64,000 nt of DNA from Apiospora phragmitis (Eukaryota > Ascomycota > Sordariomycetes > Amphisphaeriales > Apiosporaceae). The notes under the pieces were generated by a model. It did not search any database, was not told the origin of the DNA, and saw nothing but the letters and a program-made list of their open reading frames with translations. Location of the stretch: positions 1,240,001 through 1,304,000 of the forward strand of contig JAQQWL010000007.1 of assembly GCA_038363925.1 (NCBI GenBank), read 5' to 3'. A program made the position numbers and the translations under genes. Numbering within the stretch: position 1 is the first letter of the stretch; every line of letters begins with the position of its first letter. This document shows, in pieces, positions 15,101 through 27,100 of this stretch.

Positions 15101-18100
15101 GACTCTTGCGGCCCGGCGCCATCAAAAGCTTGATTTTGAAAATGGCCTCGTCTTTTCAGCTGATCTATGTGGACTTGCATCGAGCCCACGCCAGCAATAT
15201 CTAATCCTTATTGCTCATCATCTAGTGATCGACCTTGTCTCATGGAGACTCATCCTGGATGATTTGGAAGCATTGCTTACCACTGGTGGATCACTGATGG
15301 AGAGTCTGCCATTCCAAGTCTGGAATGAATTACAGCTTCAAGAGGCCGAGAGCGCCAGGTTAGACCCTGAGAATGCTCTGCCAAATACGCATGGTATTCG
15401 AAATGACTTGGATTTCTGGAGCTTCGACTCCGGGATTTCAAATACAACACACGATCACCTTGGGAAGACAATCATTATTAGTAAGGATACAACCCAGCTC
15501 GTACTGAAGGAAGCCAACAAAGCCTTCAATACCGAGCCGATTGACCTTCTCCTTTCAGCAGTGTGGGACGCATTTCTCCAAGTATTTCCAGCTCGAGATG
15601 GCCTGACCATCTTCAATGAGGGTCACGGGCGGGAGCCCTGGAACTCCGACATTGATCTTGCCCGGACTGTTGGATGGTTTACGACGTTGAGCCCTATCCA
15701 TATCTCACGTAACAGGGGCCATGATTCCGCCAATATTGTGAGACATGTCAAGGATGCAAAAAGGAAGCTCACTTCCAATGGCTGGGCCTATTTTGCTTCC
15801 AGATATCTGAACAAAAAGGGCCGTGAGACTTTTCGATCGGACAATTCGGTTATGGAGATGACCTTCAACTACCATGGCCAGTTCCAGCAGCTTGAGCGAG
15901 AAGATGCCTTCTTTGAGAGTATCACGCTCGATGATGTCTCTGATACTGGACCGTGTCTACCTGTTTGCTCGTTGTTCAATATCAACATGTCTATTGAAGG
16001 AGGGCATACGCACGTTTCGGTTACGTGGAACCGTCATATCTCGCATCAAGGCCTTATCCCTCAATGGGTTGACCAGATTGGATTTTCGTTGCAGTCCATT
16101 TGCCAAAGCCTCAAACAGAGGCCCGCCGAAAGAACACTCAGTGATTACGAATTCTTGAACCTGGACTACGCGAGCTTGGACGAGCTCCAGAGCCATCTCA
16201 TTCCAGACATCCAGTCTCTCAATGGCACGGAGGTTGAAGACATATACCCTTGCTCACCAATGGTGGACGGCATGCTCCTTAGCCAACTTAAAGGATCTGG
16301 ACTCTACGAGACCTCGCAATCTTATGAGATCAAACCGCGAGGCTCCCATCGTATCAACTTGGAACAGCTATCCGCAGCGTGGCAAGATGTCATTGCCCGT
16401 CATCCACCTTTGCGCAGTGTCTTTATTGAGAGTTCAGACGGTTCAGTTGCCTTCAACCAGGTTGTGTTGAGACGCTATCACGGTGAAGTCATCCTGCTTG
16501 AGAGCAGTGACACGGAGTCGACTAACGCACTGGTAAAAAGACTCCCAAAAGTCAGTTACCAGCAACTCAAACCTCCCCATCGCATGACTCTCTGTCAAAT
16601 CCCCGATACGAAGAGTATCATTTGTCACATCGAGATGAGCCATACCGTTACAGACGGTGAATCCACGGGAATTCTCCTTGGAGACTTGTCCAAAGCATAC
16701 AAGGGTGGCTTGGGGAGGGACGATCTTGGCGAAACCAGTCGAGGTTTTGCCCGGTTTTTGAGACCCAGCATGGCCGATATTAGGAAATCCTACTGGAGAA
16801 AGAAACTGAACGGTGTCCAGCCCTGCATTTTCCTCATCTGGACAAGATCTCGGCACCAGCTGATACTGTGTCTTGGCCTACCATAGACATCGATGGCGAG
16901 GATTTCTCTTCTATGCAGCGCTTCTGCGAAGCTCACTCCATTACCCCAGCCAGCTTATTCCATGCAGCCTGGGCACTTACCTTAGTGTCATATACCGGTA
17001 CAGACTCTGTGTGCTTCGGCTACGTTGCTTCAGGCAGAGATCTTCCCATACCTGGGATCGGCGAGGCTATTGGCGCATATGCAAACATGATGGTGTGCCG
17101 CGCAGACAATTCTCGAGAATGGACCAAGAATCGCTTTATTCAGCACATGCACCATCAAGTTCTGGAAGACATGGAGAACCAGCACTGTTCCCTGGCCGAC
17201 ATTCAACATGACTTGAACTTGGCTTCTGGCCAGCAGTTGTTCAACACAATTGTTTCATTCCAAAGAGAGGTTGATGATCATGTCGACGACACTATAGGAC
17301 AGGAACTTGAATTCATCGACTGTGATGGCGATGATCCCACAGAGTATGATGTGGCGATTAGCATCACATTTGGTGCCAACCGAGCGAGCCTGTTTGCCAA
17401 CTGCCTACCGTCACGATACAGCAATGCGCAGGCTCACCGCATCATTGCACTATTCAAGACCATTGTCCTAAAGTTGGCCGAAGATAATCTCCAGGAGAGC
17501 AACGGGGAGACACTACGCAGCGTCGCCATGATCAGTGATGATGATTTGGAAGAGATCTGGAATCAGAATTCAGCCGCTCCTCAGACTGTGGACAAATCCA
17601 TCCATGACCTCATAACTGCGACAGGAAAAAGGCAGCCCGCAGCTCTCGCCGTCAATGCATGGGATGGTGATTGGACGTACAGTGAGCTCCATGAAACTTC
17701 GACCCGACTCGCCCTTCATCTGGTTGCTCTTGGCGTTGGCCTAGATGCTACCGTCGCAGTGTACCTTGACAGATCGCGTTGGGTTCCAGTAGCCATGCTA
17801 GCAGTCATGAAGGCCGGAGGTGCTTTTATTCACCTGGAAAGCTCTGATCCAGAAGGCTGGAATCGTGGTATCCTGGAACAATCTCAACCAGTGCTGCTCT
17901 TGTCGTCCACTTCGACTGAACAGGAAGCAGCCAAGCTCACAGACCGTCCTGTTCTTGTGATCAACAGAGATTTTCTCAACAACTTACCAGCGACAACTGA
18001 CGAGACTCTGCCAAGTCCAGGGCCGTGTAACAAGGCCTGTGTCGCCTTTACCTCAAATGGTGCTGGTACGCCTAGGGGCACAATCTTTTCCCACTCTAAC

Positions 18101-21100
18101 CTCAGCAGCGCCATCGAGTATCAAAAGAGCACCCTGGGCTACGTGTCTGACTCAAGGACTTACGATTGTACAAAGTCGTCATTCTCAATACCCTGGGTCA
18201 ATTTTATGTTCACTGTGGCTGCTGGAGGCTGTTTCTGCATTCGGTCAGCAACCGAACAGAAGGACGACCTTGCGGCATCCATGCGCCATTGGAAGCCTAC
18301 CATACTGAGCACTACTCCTTCTGAAGCCGCCAAATTGCCGGAAACTGTCGTTCAGTCACTCCAGACTCTAATACTAGGAGGTGAACACGTCTCAAAGGAG
18401 CATATCCAATACTTGGCTCCGCTCGTAGATCTCAAGATCGTATACAGACCTTGGGGATGTGTCTCAACCGCTACAGTTGCGACGGCTGGCATGGAGGAGT
18501 ATGATGAAGCAATCATTGGTCAAGGTGTTGGCCTAAACACATGGATCGTTGATACTCAAGATGGTACGACTCTCGTTCCAATCGGCAGCATCGGTGAACT
18601 GGTTTTGGAAGGTCCCTTGATTGCCGCCGAATTCCTGCAACATACCGATAAGACAGGCTTCATTGTGAACCCGCCGTGGCTCACTCACGGCATTAGAAGC
18701 TCGAGACATCCCGGCCGCACTGGTCGTGTGTTCAAAACAGGAGATCTCGTCCGCTATAACAAAAATGGCATGCTGACTTTGATCGGTCGAAAGGACGCGC
18801 AGATCAAGATGCATGGACAACACTTGGAAGTGGAGAAAATTGAGAGCCACATGATGCTCTCGAATGCGATTCATCAAAGTGCATGCTTCATTCCCAAGTC
18901 TGGCCATTACGCCAATAAGCTCGTTGGTGTCTTCAGCTTGCCCAGACACTGTGACACCAGCAGTAGCGCAATAGAGCTCCTTGACAGCAGCAAGGCTCAA
19001 GAGGTTCAAGATGCCATTCAAGGTCTGCAGGCTGCACTGGATAACTCAATTCCAGCGTACATGGTCCCATCTGTCTGGGTTGGGCTGGGACTATCCCCGT
19101 CGACAGCTCCGGAAACATGCAGCGGACGTCAGTTGAGGAGTGGTTATGCAACATCGACACGAAAACACATGCTATAATCTCCAACGCCACATCATCGTTT
19201 CCGGGTGCGACCACGACAGCGCAGAGAGTACTCCGTGACGCGTGTAGCCTGATTCTCAACGTTCCTACCGTTCAGATTAACCTACAACGATCATTCATTA
19301 CCAATGGAGGCGACTCCATATCCGCCATGCGCGTTAGCCCGTACTGCCGTGCGGCAGGCATTGTCTTTTCCGTCGCTTCTCTACTTCGAAACAAAAGGCT
19401 CGTCGACGTTGCCGATTCGGCAACTATCACGCCTGCCGGTTCCGCTTTTAGTCCACAGTGAAGCCTTCGACAAACCTTTTCCTCTTTCACCAATTCAGCA
19501 GTGGTTCTTCGATCAATCACCCGTCGGAAAGGTCACGACGCCCGGCTATTACTGCAACCAAGCTTTCTATCTTAAAATCAAGCGTCAAGTATCTCCAGAG
19601 GAAGTTTCTGTTGCTATCCGAAAGATTGTTCAGAAACATTCCATGCTGAGAGCGCGATTTCAGTGTGATGTATCCACGATGTCATGGTCACAACTTGTTT
19701 CAAACCCCAATGAAGGCTTGTATCATTTTGAATCCTTACATGTCGAAGCCCTCGCCACCATGAAGTCCAAGATAAGTAAGCGGCACACAGAGCTAGACAT
19801 TGAACGTGGATTGGTTCTTGCAGTGGACATGTTTACCCTTCCTTCTGCTGAGCAGTATCTTTCAATGATTGCTCATCATCTCGTTATCGATCTGGTATCC
19901 TGGCGGACGATTCTTGATGATTTAGAAGCCGTGTTAGATGGCAACTACCCCCCGACGAGTTGCCTTTCCAAGTCTGGAACTCCTTGCAGATTGACCACGC
20001 TCAGTCTTCCAGTATGGCCCGGAGAGAGTACTCTCGACCGAAGCCCACAATGAGCTTGATTCTTGGAACTACACTCCAGCCACTCCCAACAGTTTTGGTG
20101 ATCACATTGAAGAGTCTTTCGAGATTGACCGCACAACAACTGCAATTTTACTCAAGGAGGCCAACCGGGCTTTTAATACCGAACCAGTCGATCTCATCTT
20201 GTCAGCTGTCTGGGATGCCTTCTTCCAGACATTCAAGTCGCGCAATGGCCTTACCATCTTTAATGAAGGTCATGGGCGAGAGCCGTGGAGCTCCGATATC
20301 GATCTGTCTCGAACCGTTGGTTGGTTCACCACTATGGCACCGTTGCACGTGTCTCGACAATCAGACAGCCAGAGAGTTTCCACTGCAAGAGTCGTGAAGG
20401 ATATCAGAAGACAGCTTTCATCGAGCGGATGGGATTATTTCGCTTCGCGTTACCTCAATGACGCGGGCAAGAAGGCCTTCAAAACGCACGATTGTGTCAT
20501 GGAAGTTCTCTTTAACTACCATGGCCAGTTCCAACAAATGGAGTCAGAAGACAGCCTATTCGAGAACGTAACCTTGGACAATGTTTTCGATGCCGGCTCT
20601 GAACTTCCTGCGTCCTGTCTCTTCAACATCAATGCTTCCATTGAAGCTGGTCTGACCAAGTTTACCTTCTCCTGGAACCGTTTCATTAGCCACCAGGACC
20701 TCATTCGAAAGTGGATCGCGCACGTCAATATCTCGATGCAGGCTCTCTGCAGCTTGTTGTCGGTCCGCGAGCCCTCACATACCATCGCGGACTTTGAGTT
20801 CGTCTATCTTGATTACAAGGGCTTGGATGAGTTGCAGCGTCGTATTCTTCCAGCTATTCAGTCTGAAGCCGGTGCCATTACCGATATATACCCTTGCTCA
20901 CCCATGGTAGATGGCATGCTTCTCAGCCAGATTCGTGACCCAGGAGCTTACAAAACATCCGTCACCTACGAATTGAGACACCGAGATGGTTACCAGTCAC
21001 TGAGCATAAATCGACTAGAGAAGGCCTGGCAATCTGTTATCGCACGTCATCCGGCTCTCCGCAGCGTCTTCATTGAGGGTGTTGACAAGCAGACGGCGTT

Positions 21101-24100
21101 TTCTCAAGTTTTGCTCGAGAGTCACCGTGGAGAGGTTTTGCTCCTCGAGGCTGAAACCAGGACTGAAGCTATCCAGTTGGTTCAGAATTTGCCTGCCGTT
21201 GTGTATCGACAGCTTCATCCAGCACATCGCCTCGTGCTATGCGGAGTCCAGGGAAACGAAAACGGGACGATCATCTGCCAGATTGAAATGAGCCACGCCA
21301 TCGTTGATGGAGCATCTACCGCGAGAATGTTGGAGGATTGGTCACAAGCTTATGCTGGGGCTTTAGGCGACGAAGACCTTTTGGAGACGACTCGCGGCTT
21401 CGCCAGGTCTCTCAAGAACAGCCTTGCGGCCGACAAAATGGCATACTGGAAGAACAAGTTGGCTCATCTGGAACCATGCTTTTTCCCCCGCGTCTCCGAA
21501 GTCTTACAGCCTGGCTATACGATATCGACGGTTTGCGCCAATTTTTCCGGCGATAGCTTTATGCGAATCCGGAATTTCTGCGAATTTCAATGCATCACGC
21601 TTGCAAGCCTCTTCCAAAGCGCCTGGGCACTAACAATGGCTGCGTACACAGGCAACGATTCCGTTTGCTTTGGATATATCGCTTCCGGCCGTGACCTGCC
21701 TATCGCCGGCATCGCGGAGGCAATCGGCGCGTACGCCAATATCCTCGTCTGCCGTGCCGAAATCTCCCGTTCCTGGACCTCTCAGCAATTGGTCCAGCAT
21801 ATCCATAGCCAAGTCCTCGAGGACCTCAATTTCCAGCATTACTCTCTTGCCGATATCCAGCACGATCTTGAAGTTTCTGCCGGAGAAACGCTGTTCAATA
21901 CCATCATTTCGTTTCAGAAAGACGATGCCGACACGGAAGACCTACAGGTCCAGGAGGTGGTCTTCGTTGATGTCGCCCACGAAGATCCCACAGAGGTAAG
22001 TCTAACCTATCCGGAGAAGACTTGTTGGAAAATAGTAGGCTCACATTATGCAGTATGACATATCGTTAGACATCAGCTGCGCTAGCACCGAAGTGTCGTT
22101 CTCGCTTGACTGCCGGCTGTCATGCTTGGCTGAGAAGCAAGCTGAACGAGTCATCTCGCTCTTGGAAACAATTATCACATCAATTGTTGACAGCAAGCCA
22201 GAGGTTGACACTCTTGCCTCTCTTCAAGTGGTCAGCCGCAACGATATCGAACAGATATGGAACTGGAACTCTGTTGTGCCCGAAACAGTCGATGCCTTGG
22301 TCCACGATATCATATCACAAACAGTGCAAAAGTTCCCAGGAGCGCCAGCTATTTGCGCTTGGGATGGCGATTGGACTTACCAACAGCTGGAAAACATCTC
22401 TAACAAGCTTGCTCACGAGTTGATCACCCTCGGCGTTGGCCCCGAGAAGGTTGTCCCGCTCTGCTTTGAGAAGTCTCGCTGGATGCCAGTGGCAATGCTC
22501 GCCGTCATGAAAGCTGGAGGCGTAAGCGTGAGCTTGGACTCTGCTCTTCCAGAGGAACGCATGCGCACAATCGTACATCAGGTCAACCCGACAATCATTC
22601 TTTCTTCGTCAACTAGCGTGGGCCTCGCAGGCCGACTCAGCACAGCCCCTGTTTTCGAAGTCAACGAGTCCAGCCTAGCCCGACTCGATGCAATGTCTGG
22701 CTCTGTGACGAGTTCTTCCACCGTAAAGCCTTCCAACACGCTGTACATCGTATTCACGTCTGGCAGCACTGGAATTCCCAAGGGTGTTACTATTAGCCAC
22801 TCTAATTTCAGTAGCTCCCTTCGCCATCAAAAGGGCGCGCATAACGTTGTGGCCGGTGCGAGAGTTTACGATTTCGCGTCATACGCATTCGACACGTCCT
22901 GGCAAAATGTCCTCAGTGCTCTGGAGTGTGGTGCTTGCCTATGCATTCCATCTGACACGGAACGACGAGACGATCTGGCAGGCTCGCTGGAGAGGTTCCA
23001 AGTCACACATAGTGAACTTACTCCGTCAGCAGCCCAGCTTCTTCCTGATAGCACACTCAGTCGCTTGGATACATTAATCCTTGGGGGTGAAGCTCTCTCG
23101 CCTGAACTGGGCAAGCATTGGGCGACAATGGTCAATGTCAAGAATTCTTACGGACCTTGCGAGTGTACCCAACAACAACAGTCGCAACAATATGCCCGGA
23201 CAGTCTCAATGTGGCCAGTATCGGCCGCGGAATTGGGGTTAACACGTGGGTCGTGAACTCCGGTGGCGACTCTCCGTTCCCATTGGAAGCGTTGGAGAAC
23301 TGTATCTTGAAGGCCCGCTTGTCGGCCCTGGCTATCTGGGTGACGCAAAAAGAACAGCCTTATCCTTCGTCGAGAACCCGCCCTGGCTCTTGCATGGTTC
23401 AACGGCTCGCCCCGGGCGCCAGGGACGCTTGTACCGAACCGGCGATCTCGTCCGCTACAGCTCTGATGGAAGCTTGACCTTTGTTGGGCGAAAGGACTCA
23501 CAAATCAAGATCAATGGTCAACGCTTGGAGCTGGGTGACGTTGAGTACTATATAAGTTCCAACATTGCCCATGACTGTGATGTGCGAGTGGTGTCGGAAG
23601 TGATAAGACCTAGAGACAGCAAAAAGCGGTATTTGATAGCCTTCTTGAGTACAGAGAAGCCAGTCACTGATACCACAATTATCACCGATGGATTGAGCGA
23701 GAAATTGGCGTCTCAGCTGCCAGCTTACATGATACCGTCAGTCTACATGATGATTGAAAGCATCCCAACGACTGCTTCAGGCAAGACGGATAGAGGAAAG
23801 CTCCGTGCAATGGGCGAACAGCTCACTACGCTTGAACTCATGGCGTATGGTCCAGCGCGGTCCATAAGACGAGAACCAGCGACGCCAAGGGAAATTCAAC
23901 TCCAAGGGCTCTGGTCTGCTGTGCTTGGGCTCCCACGAGAAGCCATCAGCGCTGAAGATAGCTTCCTCCGCATTGGCGGAGATTCTATCGGCGCAATGAG
24001 GCTCGTCAGCTTAGCGCGGGATGCCGGCCTGTCTATCAGTGTGACCGACGTCTTCAGGAACCCACGATTAAGCGACCTCGCCAAGATCGCCGAAACATCA

Positions 24101-27100
24101 TATGACCATCAAGCCCAGGCCGCCTTGATGCCGTTTTCTTTACTTGGCAAGAAGCTTGAGATGTCACAGGTGCGAGCCCAGATTGCCCAGCTGTGTCGCA
24201 TCGACGAAGTGATGGTTGAAGACGCCTTCCCTTGCACGCCCCTACAAGAGGGTCTCCTGGCACTGACAGCGAGACGGTCTGGTGATTATGTGGCTCAAAA
24301 CGCATTCCAGCTTCAACATAGTATCGAGATCTCTCGCTTCCAGCAGGCTTGGGAACACGTCATGGCCACGACCCCAATTCTTCGAACACGAATAGTTGAC
24401 ATCGATGGCGAGGGATCACTCCAAGTGATCATTCGAGAAGATGAGTTTACGTGGCCAGAGCTCAAGAGCACTACTCACTATCAAGATTCAGATAGGAAGC
24501 AGGGCATGGGCATGGGTACACCACTCATGAGATATGCCATCACTAAAGACGCCGATAATTGCTACTCCTTTATCTGGACTGTACACCATGCTCTGTACGA
24601 TGGATGGTCAATGCCGCTGGTGCTTGAGAGACTGGAGATGGCATACGACGGAATGGTTCTACAAACGCCACCCGAGTTCCAAGGGTTCGTCAATTTTATC
24701 AGAAACGTCGACAATGACGATGTCGACAGGTTTTGGACTTCACAATTTGAACACCTGGAAGCCAAGGCGTTCCCAACATTGCCTTCACCAGTCTATCAAC
24801 CCCGTTCCGACACTGCCGTCTCGCACAGCATTACTGGGCTATCCTGGCCGAATACGGATACCACGCCTTCGACTACGGTCAAGGCGGCATTATCGATCCT
24901 CGTTGCCACTCACTTCAACGCTTTGGATGCACTATTTGGAGTGACGGTTACTGGTCGGCAGGCACCAGTCAATGGCATCAGAGAGATGACGGGTCCTACC
25001 ATTGCCACAGTACCAATCCGGGTATCCGTCGACAAGGAAAGCACCGTAGACCAGTTCCTTCAACATTTGCAGATTCAAAGTATTGACATGGTACCGTATG
25101 AGCAAACCGGTCTCCAAAAGATCCGAAGAATCAGCCATCGTGCGAGGCAGGCGTGCGAATTTCAGACACTCCTTATCATTCATCCCATTGAAGATTCTAG
25201 CAGGTCTTCAACTTCAATCTTCGTGGAAGACACAGATGCAAACGAGGGTGTCGATGAGTCCTTTGCCGACTTTGATGTTCATTCTCTTACACTCGAGTGC
25301 GATCTGAGCAGCACAGGGGTGCTGTTACGGTTCAGGTTCGACTCTTCTGTTGTCGAGAAACAATACGTTGAGAATCTCGGAGCCCGGCTCGAGCTCGTTC
25401 TGCGCCAGCTATGTGATACTAGCATGACCGATCGTAAGATTTCCGACATCGATCTGGTCAGCTCCAGAGACTTGGAAGCAATCTGGGATTGGAACGCGGT
25501 AGTCCGAGAGACGATCCACGGTATTGTGCACGAAATAATAGCCAAGAATGCCCTCGAGCACCCCGATTTCCAGGCAGTCAGGGCATGGGATGGTAACTGG
25601 ACCTATCAGGAATTGGATGATATTGCAACTATCACCGCCCATCACCTTGTCGGCCTTGGCGTCGGTCCTGATGTTATTGTACCGCTTTACTTTGAGAAGT
25701 CCCGTTGGACTCCAATTGCAATAATGGCTGTTATGAAGGCTGGGGGTGCATCTGTTCTTCTGGACGCTACTTTACCCCACGACCGGTTACGCAGCATCGT
25801 GCAACAAGTCAACCCCTTGTTGATCATATCATCGTCTACCAACCAGGCCCTCGCAGAAGGGTTGACCAATAAACCGACAGTGGTCCTAGGAGAAGGGTAT
25901 CTTGAAGGATTCAACAAGCCTGCTCTACAGGCACTACCCAAAGTGAACCCTTGGAACAAGCTGTATGTTGTCTTTACCTCTGGCAGCACTGGCGTTCCAA
26001 AGGGTGCCACGATTACACACTCCAACTTCAGCAGCGCTATCCGTCACCAACAAGTCGCAACTGGCATCTCCAGATCCTCCCGCGTCTTCGATTTTACAAA
26101 GTACGCGTTTGACGTTTCATGGTCCAATTTTCTCCATACTTTGGCTGCCGGTGGCTGTCTTTGCATCCCGCGACAGGAAGAAGCTCTTGGCAATTTTGCC
26201 GATTCGGTGTGTACTTACCAGGCCAACTTTGCGGACATCACACCATCTGTTGCTACAGTGCTCAAGCCAGCAGATCTGAGAGGCCTCGAGACTATTGTGT
26301 TCGCTGGCGAGGCTCTTACAAACCACGCGGCCTCACAATGGACAAAGTACACCCGCGTGGTCAACATGTACGGCCCAGCTGAATGCACAGTCAAATCCAC
26401 GTGGGCGGCGATTGACGGCGCTGGCACGTCTCCAGCAGCTAGCATTGGCCACGGTTCGGGCGCATGCACTTGGGTGGTTGATCCTTCCAACCACAGCAGA
26501 CTAGCACCAGTCGGCGCGATAGGAGAATTGTTGATAGAAGGCCCAATCGTTGGCGCTGGTTATCTCAACGATGCTGAAAAAACGGCCCAGGTCTTCATTC
26601 AAGACACGCCTTGGCTTCTTCGCGGAGGCGGTGGCCACCAAGGACGGAGTGGTCGCCTGTACAAAACCGGTGATTTGGTGCAGTACAGCGCCGACGGCAG
26701 CCTAACCTTCATGGCCCGAAAGGACAGCCAAGTCAAGATAAACGGCCAGCGCTTGGAGCTTGGCGACGTGGAACACAACCTGGCAACCAGCATTTCTCTT
26801 GACTCGGAAGCCCAGCTGGCCGCAGAAGTGATAACGCCCCGTGACAGCTCCAAGGCAATGCTGGTTGCATTTTTGCAGTTCAGGCAGGCAGGCGACCTCA
26901 AATCAGAGATGCACAGGCTTACTGCAGGTCTGAACGAACGCCTCGCCACCAAAATCCCCGGGTATATGATCCCTTCGGCCTATATCATGGTTGATAAACT
27001 ACCGCTTGGCCCAACAGGGAAGCTGGACCGAAGGCAGCTCCGCGCAAGTGCTGAGCAATCCACCTGGTCGGAGCTCATAGCATCAAGCTCGTTACAAGAA

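Noticed and set aside
3078..23275. Programmed frameshifting or unrecognised introns as the cause of the NRPS frame breaks
   Set aside because: Each break is repaired by exactly one base with no GT-AG pair and no shared slippery motif, and similar breaks occur in GPI2 and a transcription factor.
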